Positions 23,183-34,268 of a DNA stretch of 64,000 nucleotides are shown in pieces. Within the stretch, counting starts at the first letter, position 1, and every line of letters begins with the position of its first letter. The translations under genes and the position numbers were made by a program. The stretch spans positions 26,458,376 to 26,522,375 of the forward strand of contig NC_092567.1 in NCBI RefSeq assembly GCF_037975245.1. Direction: 5' to 3'. A model generated the notes under the pieces. That model searched no databases. It was not told where the DNA came from and was given only the letters and a program-made list of their open reading frames with translations. Origin of the DNA: Apostichopus japonicus. Taxonomy: Eukaryota; Echinodermata; Holothuroidea; Aspidochirotida; Stichopodidae.

Positions 23183-26100
23183 GTATGGTTTCTGTCTTTT
23201 GGTTAATATCATGTAATCATGTGTTATATAGTACACATTATATCATTTACCACATTCTAACCAGTGAGGTGTTATCCGTCCGATCATATTGCCATTGTAT
23301 CAATGGGTCGAAACAATATCAACATTACAGGCTTCAATAGACTCAATACCTCGTTCTTTCTCCATCCCTATCACCTCAATGTTTTAAGCAAGATCATATG
23401 CAATATCTACATAGACGTATGAGAGGGAGGGGAGGTTGGGGGAGGGGGGGGGGCTGCAGCCACCAACAATATATTTTCGTGAAATTTCGAGCAAAATGCT
23501 GATATTGTTTCAAGCACTGCAAAAAAACAAAAAAACTAAGCTGCAATAATCTTGTTTGATGAGAGTCAGTAGTTCCGTATAGAACTCAACCTCAGGTAAT
23601 TTGACTAACGTTCTAAGCTTGCCAGCTTAATCTGGTGGCACTATTATACAGAAATATGTTGGCAGACTAACCTAAAAAGTGAAAATTCTTCGATATGAAT
23701 TTAGTTCAAATGATAACACCATTATGCATCTAAGTACCCTTAATTTGGTAAAAAAAAATATCAAAGATGAGGGGGATCTCACCAGTACACTTTTCCATAT
23801 TGGTAACATTTTTCGGGCAGATCGTTACAGCACAAATCTAATTGGGCTCATATATGCACATGAGTATCTATTCCCTGTCCAATAGACTCGTGATACTCAC
23901 TTAACGTAACATTGCCATCATGGGCGGCGATCATGGGGGGGCGGGGGGGGACATGTCCCCCAATATTTAAGGTGGGGGGATATAGTATCTAATATCCCCC
24001 CAATATTTGGTGGCATAGTCTTTGTGTGTGGCTATAAATAGAAAATATAATGCGTGAGATTATTTATCCGAATCATATTTGGCGGTGGCTAAACCTTCAT
24101 CCAACACATGCTGAATGATGTAAATGACTCTTCGTAGTCGTTTCTGTGACCTGTCACCGTTTAGCATGTTGTCACTCATGATTATTATCATAATGTCTGT
24201 ACATCTCTTGTGTATGAGTGTAAGTACGTACAATCATATATACGATCCACATCGCTATGGGTTCAATGTGTTTCCATTTGGCCTGTTTCCTACAAGATTT
24301 CTAACCGCAGGCGCGTAGCCAGGGTGGCGAAGTTGGAGACCGCCCCCCCCCCCCCCCCTCGAGCATATTTTTGTATTTTTTTTTATGATATCGAAGTTTT
24401 ATAGTAGCCATTATAAGAGGTTTTAATATTTGTACACCAATAAATTAACTGTGTCTGAATTTTCGAAACTTCCCCGACCAACATTCTTCATCATACTTCC
24501 CTCTATACTCGTGCAATTTTGACCGGTCTGTTAGGGCTTGAAGGTTTTTTTCCTATATTGGTTGTCCATAGATGATATTTTGTGCAACATTATGGGCATG
24601 TTTTGAAGTGAATTTATTATTAAAATTCTGAACAAATAATGGGCTTGAAACCTTGAAAATGGGGCTGTCGGGTATTGTGGGCCGTTACGTAGTATTACAT
24701 ACAAAAGCAATGATCCACATGAGATGCGATGAGGTCGAACATGATGTGTGACTGGTGACAATCTTGAAAAAAACTATTGGGAAAAACTTGGTTCTCAGGG
24801 AAAAGTGTCCATCTGGTTGGTCATTTTCAAGCACGAGAAGTGCCATTTCCGGTGATCTGGGGGGCTACCAAAACCAGAACTTTTCTTGTACGCTGCGCGC
24901 CAACGGATGGTCGCGCTCCGCTTAGATAGTAATATACAAAATATCACGAAGCGCGCGAACAATGTTGGGGGTGAAAGTTGCTACGCGCCTGCACCCAAGC
25001 AAATGTCCCACCAAAATTTGAAACAAATCGCCGCCCCTGATTGCCATGATCACACGGTTACAGTCTCTATGTAACGGGATTGGGGTTGAGAGGGGATAAA
25101 GTAATTTGGATTTCGTGCCCAGATTCTATCTAAGGGGATTTTTCTTAACAAAGTCCGCTATCTGTTTAATACGGTGGTCCAGGCGGGCCCGCATGCAAGA
25201 TGTACCGTTACTCAGTTAAAATAACACGGCATGTTGAGTTATACTATGTGTTACAATAAGACGGCATGTTGAGTTTCGGATGTGTTGGCATGTTGAGTTT
25301 TCGGATATTTAGCTGCTTATCCATCTTGTCAAATAATGTCGAGTTAGGGATACTTAACACTTATCTTGACAACTGTCTACAATGAAGCTTATCGGTTAAA
25401 AGAACATTTTACTTCGGTAGCTAATTGAATGCAAATCTATTTAGGAATCATTGTGTACGGTGAGCATTTTTGAAAGATATTGTCAGGTGTTCGGGACACC
25501 TAATTGGTGTGATATAGCTGATGTTAACAAAATATTCATAACTAAGCATAATTGAATGAACCTATTTGACCGTAAATTAATGAAATGTCTCATTTTCCCG
25601 CAGAAGGAGAAAATGTTCAGGGATATTACTGTTTCCACTGCAAGGAAGAATGGCTTTCAAATTCCATGAACAAGAATCAACTAGCCACCGTTGAATATAA
25701 ACATGTTGCACACCACATGTTACCGTCCTTCTGGTGTATGCAGGTTTCGGATACTGGTAGCTATATCAAGTGGAAGAATATAAACAAAACGCCTGGAAGG
25801 TTGAAACGAGGAGATCACGTGGCATGGTTGAGACCATTTCTGGGATACTGGCACCATGCCATCGTTGAGGAAGTCACAGATGATTCTATTAAGGTGATAG
25901 AGTGGTCAGGGTGTAGCATTCTCAGAAGTACCAGAATGAAATCGGATCTGTGTGGAAACTGCTGTTGGAGTCCGATGTACAAGGCTTATTATCCCGAGGA
26001 AGTTGAGAATCAAAATCCATCCGAGTTGGTTTTGATGAGAGCTGAAGCGCGCCTAGGAAATTATGGATATTGTCCATTTTCCGATAATTGTGAGCATTTT

Positions 26101-26607
26101 GCATCTTTCTGTAAGACCGGATTGCATCGCTCTAATCAAGTGTTCCAATTTAAAGTTTCAGTGCAAGCCTGGATCCGTAAGATTGTGGCAATTTTTTTAC
26201 ACTTGACAATTGTAATGTCTATCTCGGAAGGGATAGAAACTGCGGCTGATAGCAATAAACATTTGATCGGCATTTTGGTTCTGGGCTTTTTTGAGTGGGC
26301 ATATTTGATTGTGGTAATAAGTATGATGTGGTGTTATGATTCCAAACAAACTGATTTCATTGTCAAGAAACATGCTTTTCGCTCTGCTGCACTTAAGGCT
26401 ATCGCACAATCTTTAATGTTGGTGTCATGTGCTATTCTTGCAAGTGTTCCGGTGCTGGATTGGATACAGGGAGAAAAAATATGGTCTGTAGCAAAGAGCA
26501 CATGGATTGAGATTCTGCTTGGAATGCTTGGTGGGATGTTGGGGAACATATTAGGATTTTGGGTTTTTTCATTTTATCCCTTTGAATGTTGCCGACACAC
26601 TGTTTAG
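23089..26607 (+). CDS. LRAT-domain membrane protein, two coding exons, 365 aa
   Basis: Gene model: exon 1 23089-23182, intron 23183-25603 (GT..AG), exon 2 25604-26607. The split codon G|AA restores the frame exactly, giving 366 codons including the stop. The protein has a Cys-rich N-terminal part (CFHC near residues 41-44), then an LRAT domain with GDH at 101-103, candidate catalytic His at 115/116 (HHAIVEEV) and NCEHF at 193-197, with Cys194 the likely nucleophile. After it come three or four hydrophobic stretches, roughly residues 224-237, 252-272, 294-316 and 334-356. LRAT-family enzymes are thiol acyltransferases or phospholipases, and a C-terminal membrane anchor is typical. AG at 23079-23080, just before the first ATG, suggests a 5' UTR intron. 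The intron holds a 686-bp inverted-repeat element. It is the third LRAT gene in the window and clearly different from the 128-residue pair. Confidence 0.83.
23920..24015. repeat. Dispersed GC-rich repeat fragment
   Basis: GGGCGGCGATCATGGGGG, a G-run, then two CCCCCAATATTT boxes. A related inverted fragment with CGCCGCCCCTG lies near 25031. Confidence 0.4.
24307..24992. mobile_element. Inverted-repeat element, 686 bp
   Basis: GCAGGCGCGTAGC at 24307-24319 is matched by its perfect reverse complement at 24980-24992, with weaker similarity further in. ACC on each side could be a 3-bp target duplication. It has a C-run near 24343 and no coding capacity. It lies in the intron of the two-exon LRAT gene. 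Confidence 0.55.
25040..25160. repeat. Dispersed repeat, family shared with 41170-41310
   Basis: ACGGTTACAGTCTC, a GGGGTTGAGAGGGG stretch and TTTCGTGCCCAGATTCTATC also occur, diverged, in the same order and orientation at 41170-41310. Confidence 0.7.
25604..26607 (+). CDS. LRAT membrane protein, coding exon 2
   Basis: The exon starts after TTTTCCCGCAG. It carries the LRAT domain (GDH, HHAIV, NCEHF) and the C-terminal membrane segments, ending CCRHTV and TAG. If exon 1 were not used, translation from ATG at 25585 would give 340 residues in the same frame. Confidence 0.9.
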
Positions 26608-27403
26608 TAATATAGCCTAATAATCACAATTGAACAGAAAATAACCAACCATTTCTTTACTTTATATATTTACTGTAACACCTACAGTAATATGTAACGT
26701 AAGTTTTCGTCAAAGCAAGGGCGGGGTGGGGGGGGGGGTGCTAGGCGGGGACGAAGCTGATATTAACCCGCTATTTCCCATGTCCTATGTCCCTTTATTT
26801 GAAACCTCTTTCATATTCATTGATCCATAAATTACGTCCGGAATTGCCAATGACTACGATGGGAAGGAGGATTGATCAACTCAAAGGCACCGTCTTTTTA
26901 TGTCACATAGCATTGCCTACTTTCGGATTATTAATTTAATTATGTAATTAAAGTATGCCACAGGCACCATATCCGTACGATAAATCTTCCACGAGATACT
27001 GAAGAAAGGCTTGTTCCATCACCACGTCATGATTCTCTAACAAGAAATCGCACTCCCGCTCTCCTCTCCTCTCATATAATATGTGTAAGAATAATTCACC
27101 CACGATAGAGTCAAACAACACACCGCTCCCACCCCCCAAAACTGAACTTGATCTATTGTATAACCTAGACCGAGAGTGTAACCACCTAAAGTCACATATA
27201 ACAAAGAGTAAAGACTCGAACTTTACTATAAACCTGTAACCCTTTACTAATCAACATTTTCGAAACAAACACTGAAATCCAAACATCGCTTGTAAACTTC
27301 AAAAGTTCTTCTCCATATTTTCTCTAAAATATTTGTTAATGATTACGTGCCCTGGTTCTCTTACGTTTCTAAGTACTCATTTTGAAGCTGTTTACTGCAA
27401 AGT
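26608..27403. other. Downstream flank of the LRAT gene, no gene seen
   Basis: AT-rich sequence with a G-run at about 26720-26740. No canonical AATAAA was noted close to the stop. No supported coding region. Confidence 0.5.
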
Positions 27404-27655
27404 TTTATTGTTATTATTATTATTATTATTTTGATTATGATTATTATGATTATGATTATGATCATTATTATTATCATTATAATTTTTTATTATTATTATT
27501 ATCATTATTATTAATATTATAATGATCATTATTATGATCATCATCGTCGTCGTCGTTGTTGTTATTGTTATTATTATTATCATCGTTTTTTAATATTATT
27601 ATTATTATTATTCTCATTATCATCATTTTTATTATTATTATTATTATTATTATTC
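27404..27655. repeat. (ATT)n-rich microsatellite
   Basis: About 250 bp of ATT/ATG/ATC trinucleotide repeats, with a GTC run near 27545. Confidence 0.92.
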
Positions 27656-28027
27656 GTCCAGTGTATTATTTGTTTCACGTTATCTTTTTTTGGCGAGGTC
27701 ATATTATTTGATGTCACTTTAGAAGAAGCAGCAACGCATACACATGTACGGATTATATCCAGTTGGTTCTGAAGGGAGATGCGAGTTGTATAACTCAATA
27801 TTGCATTTGTATATGTTTTACCGAGTTATACGAGTTTGTTAATGCTACATCTTGACAAAATGATAAAATTGTCCAGTTGCTGCTGCGTTTCACTGACTTT
27901 GATAACAGCTAAAGCATATATTATATTAAAGTAACTCAATTTATTGTAAGTGTTACATATTGTACCTAAAGCCATCCACGGTTTATGTAGCTCTTGTCAT
28001 GTAGTCAGTCTGCTAGTCTTTGCATTT

Positions 28028-28365
28028 AATGCAAACTTTAAATGTCTCTAATACATCTTTGACTTTTATGCATTCTTTAAATGTCTGTTATGTATCTTTG
28101 GCATCTGTTTTGCATTGTATACACACTTTAAATGTCTCTTATTTATCACTGGCATCTGTTTTGTATTGTTAACATACTTTAAATGTCTCTTATGTATCTT
28201 TGGTATCTGTTTTGTTTTGTATACACGTTACATGTATCTTTGATATCTGTTTTGCATTGTATACATATACTTTAAATGTCTCTTATTTATCACTGGCATC
28301 TGTTTTGTATTGTTAACATACTTTAAATGTCTCTTATGTATCTTTGGTATCTGTTTTGTATCTGC
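28028..28365. repeat. Minisatellite, about 50-bp units in a 140-bp higher-order pattern
   Basis: Units begin CTTTAAATGTCTCTTAT and contain ATCTGTTTTG. The variant with CACTGGCATCTGTTTTG and GTTAACATA recurs about 140 bp apart (near 28150 and 28290). Confidence 0.85.
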
Positions 28366-28634
28366 CTTTTATAATAGTAAGAAAAGAGATCATAGAGGGA
28401 GAGGCGGTGGATGGAAGCTTACTCACAATTCGGAATGTAATAAACGGAGAGCAACCCTCAGTTCGACTTATTCTTCGTGTATATGTACTTCTGTTATATC
28501 CACGTACGCGTGACATATTAGTCAGCCATGCCTCCTAGTTGCGTTCCGAGTGGCAATCAGAAGTATATAAAAGACGAATTTGAATAAAATTTTCCTCAAG
28601 TTGTGTGATTTCATCTTTTCGTCGTGCTCGTTTT

Positions 28635-29330
28635 GGATTACAAGAGCTCATAAATGTATACTCGTGGTGCTAAAAGTCTTATTCCAATGAATTTCTTAGC
28701 CTCTAAATATTAAACTGATATTTAAATTTGGTCATAAAATTGTTCAATTTTTAGAAACAGGGACGGATTATGAGATTATTATTGACTGGCGGGTAATCAG
28801 AAGGTCGCCACCGATCCCTCGCATGATTTTGGAAATAAATGAAAATAGTCTCGATTTGGGCCCAAATTTGGAAAAAATCATAAGGCTATAGCCTTACAAA
28901 ATATTAAGCGAAAAATTAATGTTTTGGAATATCAAATTCGGATGCTCGATTTGGATTACAAGAGCTCATAAGTGCATTCTCGTGATGTTAAAAGTTTAAT
29001 TCTAATGGAATTTTTCGCCTCTTAATATTAAATTGATTTTTGAAATTGTGGTCATGAAATTGTTCCATTTTTACAGACAGGCACAGATTATGAGATTATT
29101 ATTGACTGGCAGTTAATCGGTAGGTGACCACCGATCCCTCGCATGATTTTGGAAATAAATGAAAAAGTCTCGATTTGGGCCAAAATTTGGAAAAATCATA
29201 AGGCTACAGCCTTGCAAAATATTAAGCGAAATAAATGTTTTGGAATATCAAATTCGGGTGCTGGATTTGGATTACAAGAGCTCATAAGTGTATTCTCGTG
29301 ATATTAAAAGTCAGAAATCGAAAGAAATCA
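28635..29330. repeat. 316-318 bp tandem repeat, two copies plus a partial
   Basis: GGATTACAAGAGCTCATAA starts at 28635, 28953 and 29269. The two full copies share GATTATGAGATTATTATTG, GATCCCTCGCATGA and TCTCGATTTGGG with about 8-10% divergence by eye. No coding frame. Confidence 0.92.
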
Positions 29331-31053
29331 AAATTGAAAGATTATGGAAGAAATTGAAGGAAATTGAATGAATTAGAGAACCGACAATTTTTGTGCTTGT
29401 GACTTTCTTTATTTCGAATATTATATCCTAATGTAATTTATATTTATAATATATTAAACTGTGATACATTTCGTTAGACTATCAAGTAGTCAAGCTTTTC
29501 ATAATCATAATTTTGTAAACTTGGGATGAACATGAACGCAGCTATGACAAAGAGATGTATAATTAATTTTTAAAACTCTTCTTATATTACCTCACAAATG
29601 TAAATGACCTTCTATTTACATTAACTTTCAGAAAACTAAAGAAAAAAACAGCAATTAATTTAGAACGGATTAATTTTTCGCTTCCATACAAACACATCCA
29701 AAGAAAACAATATCGTATAATAACTAATGCACAATTTCGAATCGTTCTATCAAAGCTGAATTACTTACTTTACTTTAAATGTGCAAATTTCAATGCATTG
29801 AATGTGGAAATTGTCTTCGGAACTAACCTAACATAAATATGAGACGCATATATTTTCGTTTACCGACTTAACCCAATACAGAGATATCACGGCATATCCC
29901 ATTATAATGAACAGGATTGGTAAAAACATTGAAACTTCATTAATCGCCAGTTTGTAAAATATGTGATCTTAAAAGTCATATTGCAAGTTATCACAAACTT
30001 TGGTACAGTCACATGTTAGATATTGCCTGTATTAAGTTTTACAAAACTATATAGCGTGTAATGTAGGCCAATGTGAATGTGACTATGGCAATATGACTAT
30101 TGTACACAGTGTCTTATCGTTCAGCTATTTGAGATATCTCATTACAAGGACGTTAGTACACAATGTCTTATCGTTCAGCTATATGAGACATCTCATTACA
30201 AGGACGTTAGTCAGTCTTAGATTGTTGGTGGACACGAGCTAATCCATCTATCGTCTCATTTTCGTGTTGATGTTTCATCCATTTTTACATTTGTTTGTTT
30301 TTCTTCTCTTAACATATAATACATTTATACAAAGGACGGCGTACACTGGGATAAAATAAAGGAACAGATCTCTTTGAATGAATACAGTTAAAGGATCGAT
30401 ATTTAATTTATTACCCGAAATAATTTCAAGGAATACCCAAATATTCATAATTATTTTATTCATTAAAATAGGCAGTAAAGCAAAACAAACTTAAAGGGTT
30501 TCGTTTACCAACAAGATACGCGATTACAATCAAACAAACTTTCTCCTAAAATAGCCTGACACATTTACGAAACTTTATGATTTAATTTCTTTATAGTCTA
30601 AATGGCAGTTTACTTAGTTAAAAGCTTTTCGGAGAAAATATTAACAACAACGTTTTATGATTAGTCTAGAGTTACTTATTTCTGGCTCTCAACTTTCATG
30701 AGACTAAACAAATGTAAAATAATGAGGGAAAAAATGGTACAGATCTTAAAGGAAGCAAAAAGGTATCGCACGGTACTGGTTAAAAACACGATTATCATAA
30801 CCCTTTAGCTACAAGTCTCATACATATAAGTTATGAAAAGACCATTGAACCACCCTACCTCTCCCTCTCATAAAAGTAAGAAATAAATTTAAAATAATAA
30901 TAATAATATAATAAAAACTACATAGAAGATGAACAATTAAAAGTGCACCTCAAGCACTGTTAAGAATAAGATTTTGTATCGTAAAACTACCAGATATCTT
31001 AACCTCAAAAGATTTAAATTCCCCCCTTTTTTGGGGGTCTGTCGTTTACCTAT

Positions 31054-31071
31054 TGACGTCATTTGACGTCA
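31054..31071. promoter_or_regulatory. Two perfect CRE palindromes 10 bp apart
   Basis: TGACGTCA occurs at 31054-31061 and 31064-31071, about one helical turn apart, just after an inverted CCCCC..GGGGG at 31021-31037. TGACGTCA is the CREB/ATF consensus. The site is about 2.8 kb downstream of the VGLUT stop. Function is not shown by sequence alone. Confidence 0.4.
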
Positions 31072-33440
31072 TTATTAAACGATCTCATGTTTTGTGATGA
31101 AAATGTGAGCAGAAGATCTCGAGGGTAAATACAACAAACAATTACAACTTTAATCTCATCACATAATTTGCACAGACAAAGAAAATAAATTAATTTATTC
31201 AACATCGAATTCTTAGAACGAAAGTTCACCGTCTTGTTATCCGGTTGAAATAATTTCTATTTTTGATTTTCTACTTCGCAAGTAACTTTCATAAATTGAA
31301 TTCGTCGAAAGTTCGGAAGACTTACAATATTCACTATATAATAAAGTATATATGTAACACTTTTACCTAAAGGTTTACTTATGCATATATGCTAATTCAG
31401 CCGCGTAACTATAAACTTGGAAGGCTGTTGGAGTAAGGACTAGCGCAAACGTATAGCGAGCATCCATTCTCTTGAGAGAATGTTTCTCTGATCATGACCC
31501 CTGTCTTGGCCCTTTTCTTGGCCCCATGGCCCCTTTCTTGTGTCAGAATATTTTCTTTCGGTCTAGTATAACCCAATCATTTACGTATTCAACATTAGGA
31601 TCTAGGATACAGAATTTCGGCCGATAATTTGGAAGGAGAGATAACGAGAAAGAGGGAAAATGAATGGGTTGAGGTTTAATTTTTTAATGGTATATGTGTT
31701 ATAGAAATAATAATACATGTAATTTTTTAACACAACCGCACTATATAGCGCAAATAGATTCAGTCTCCAAATACAACCTAACCAAAAACAGTGAGTAAAC
31801 TGCAGCATATCAAAAACCATTTTGGGCCCAAACACATCCTTTAACAAATTGTTATGAATTTGCTATAAATATTTATGATTTTAGGCTTGATTCCTCAACT
31901 TAGCTATGGCCGCACGCTATGAAATTCATCTCTCTAAAACCAAAGTTAATATATTTTGTTACCGTCGATAATCTAAGATATACTTTAAAAATGGACTAAA
32001 ATAATATTTAAATAAAATAATGTTTAAAAAATCAATCTTCATAGGAAAGGACATAAATGGGATAACATTAATCCCAAGTAAGAATATGTATTGCACATTA
32101 TACACGCTTTGTGAGGTTTTTATACCTCTCATGAAAAATGTTTCTATATTTTGACATGTAGAATACAGAATTTTTACTTCCGAAAAACCTTTTTATTTTT
32201 TTTATTTTCGTGACACAATATAATATGCAAACATCATAACTCAAACAATTTGTCCAATACCAAACTTCTACACTTATATACGATAAATAAAGAATGCCAA
32301 AAACTTCTGTTTTCCAGTATTTTTATTCTTAAAGTGATAAATCTGTTGTGCTTTTGTTAATGAGGCAGTTGTTATCAATTAAACAAAATCTAACTTAAAT
32401 ATTAAAGACAATACAAGAGACAATAATGTCACATGCATGTTTTATCATAAATTTGGTGAACAACTTTTCATACATCGGCGGCTAATTAGCATACGTCCGT
32501 TTGCGTCATAAGCTCAGCCTCGTTTGATCCCACCTCCCCCTCCCCTCCCCTATCATCTTAATCCCTAACTCCGTCACCCTTTGACCCGATTCCCTTCATG
32601 GTAAATATATAACTAAAGCCGTTACGTAACCAAAACACCAGTGATTTCACTTGGAATTATAGATTTTTAAGGCATTTGGACAGATTCCTAAGAAATAGAA
32701 TGTCTCACGTCATAAATAAGTTCAGATTTATTATAATAACAACATTATTAGAACACAAATAATGTTTTTGATTAACTAAATTAATATTGATTTACCTCTG
32801 CAGAGGTAAGTGACAATGGACGTAAAAGATAAATCTAGGACACGTTACGTTGAAATGATCAAACATTCTAGAATCAGCTAAAAAAAGTAATGAACAAACG
32901 TTTCTCTACTTAATAAAATATCAGAAAATTGCTTCTACACACGTATGTACGATACACTCAGAATTGACTTTTCCCACCTAAAATATGCTTTTCTTCCTGC
33001 AGGGGGATAACCCTCACTCGTCATACATGGGAGCTGACTTCAACGACCTCTGAACCACATACCGTTCTTATTAAAATTCTGGATCCACCCCTGGTCCATC
33101 ATATGCCACAGGTATACCAACTTCAGTGAACTCAAATTCACCCACTTTTGATCAAGGAAGAAAAGTCTCGTTTCCTATAGATATTTGTAATCTTACTTGC
33201 AATGGTGGGTATCGACATCTAAACCTTTGTTAGGTTTACTTAGAATGCAACCATTTAAACCTTATGACCTTGGCTTACATGGATCTAGTTTCACTTAAAC
33301 ATTAATAGATGTTTCCTTTATAAATGATATCCAACAAAAAATTAAGAACTTCTCGGAAGCTGTATATTTTGTAAGCAAACACACAACAGACGTAATGTTG
33401 CATTTGTAACATCAACATTAATATGTTTTGAATCTTTATG

Positions 33441-33460
33441 TTTATTTTATTTTATTTTCT
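33441..33460 (-). promoter_or_regulatory. Candidate poly(A) signals of VGLUT
   Basis: On the minus strand this stretch reads overlapping AATAAA copies, about 455-475 bases after the stop codon. It is the first canonical cluster noted downstream. Confidence 0.4.
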
Positions 33461-33914
33461 GTTTTTTTGTTTTGCTTTGAAGTTAACTTTATGTTGAAAA
33501 TGCTGGATCTGCATAATTAACATATTTTCTAAATAAACTCCTAAAATTAAATTATGCTTTTTCTTTTAAATTAAGCTATAATGAAACAGCATGACAGTTT
33601 CATTTCCTTTCTTTCCGAAGTTAATCAGTCTTTCCCTGCGGACACAATTTTGCTTAACTTTCCAGATTATGTGTCAAATTTTATAAATTTGTGCTTTTAG
33701 GTTAATAACTTGAGATTCTGCTATTTTGAGAATGGGCATTGCAAACAATATTTGAAGTGGTTGATAATCATAAATGTAAAACTCTGATGTGTCTTTAATT
33801 AAATATTTCTTTAATTCCTTACGTGATTATAAAAACTTGGACTTTTTAAACTTTATCCTACTTTGTAAACTGATATATTTTTTTTAAATCTAAAATTGTT
33901 TTAAAATCATAACC

Positions 33915-34268
33915 TCACGGTTCTTCATGTTCAATTTCATTTTCCGTCTCATGAGTTGTATCCGAACTCGGAGTAGGTAGTTCTTGAGGAGCGCCCCCAT
34001 TAACATGTGTGTTCTTCATACCGTAGCCGCCATTCACCATGCCATTAGATACGTAATTCCCGTTAACGGATCCGTACCCTTTGCCAGCATCGTAAGCGGT
34101 GCTCCCATATGCTTTGTACCCAGCCTGTGTGGACCACTGCGGTTCGGAACTCACCGGAGGCTCGGCCCAAGGTTGTTTCTCTCCCGAAGCGAAAATTCCA
34201 TAGAAAAGGACGCCACAGAAGTGAATAATGGCAGCAGTTAAGAATACCTTCTCCCAATCTTCGTGAGT
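33915..34268 (-). CDS. VGLUT: VGLUT terminal coding exon
   Basis: Starts [20 protein letters not shown] (helix 12) and [16 protein letters not shown], the end of the conserved transporter core. A lineage-specific tail of about 75 residues follows, rich in Gly, Tyr, Asn and Ser and ending with Glu-rich HEEP, then TGA at 33917-33915. Confidence 0.95.
   Translation of the reverse strand, partial: THEDWEKVFLTAAIIHFCGVLFYGIFASGEKQPWAEPPVSSEPQWSTQAGYKAYGSTAYDAGKGYGSVNGNYVSNGMVNGGYGMKNTHVNGGAPQELPTPSSDTTHETENEIEHEEP

Larger units (their letters stand above)
29331..33914. other. AT-rich stretch downstream of VGLUT, no gene seen
   Basis: About 4.6 kb without a recognisable exon or large repeat. Its right end is the presumptive VGLUT 3' UTR. 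A direct repeat of about 60 bp containing CTTATCGTTCAGCTAT lies near 30110-30215. A paired CRE site is listed separately. Confidence 0.55.
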
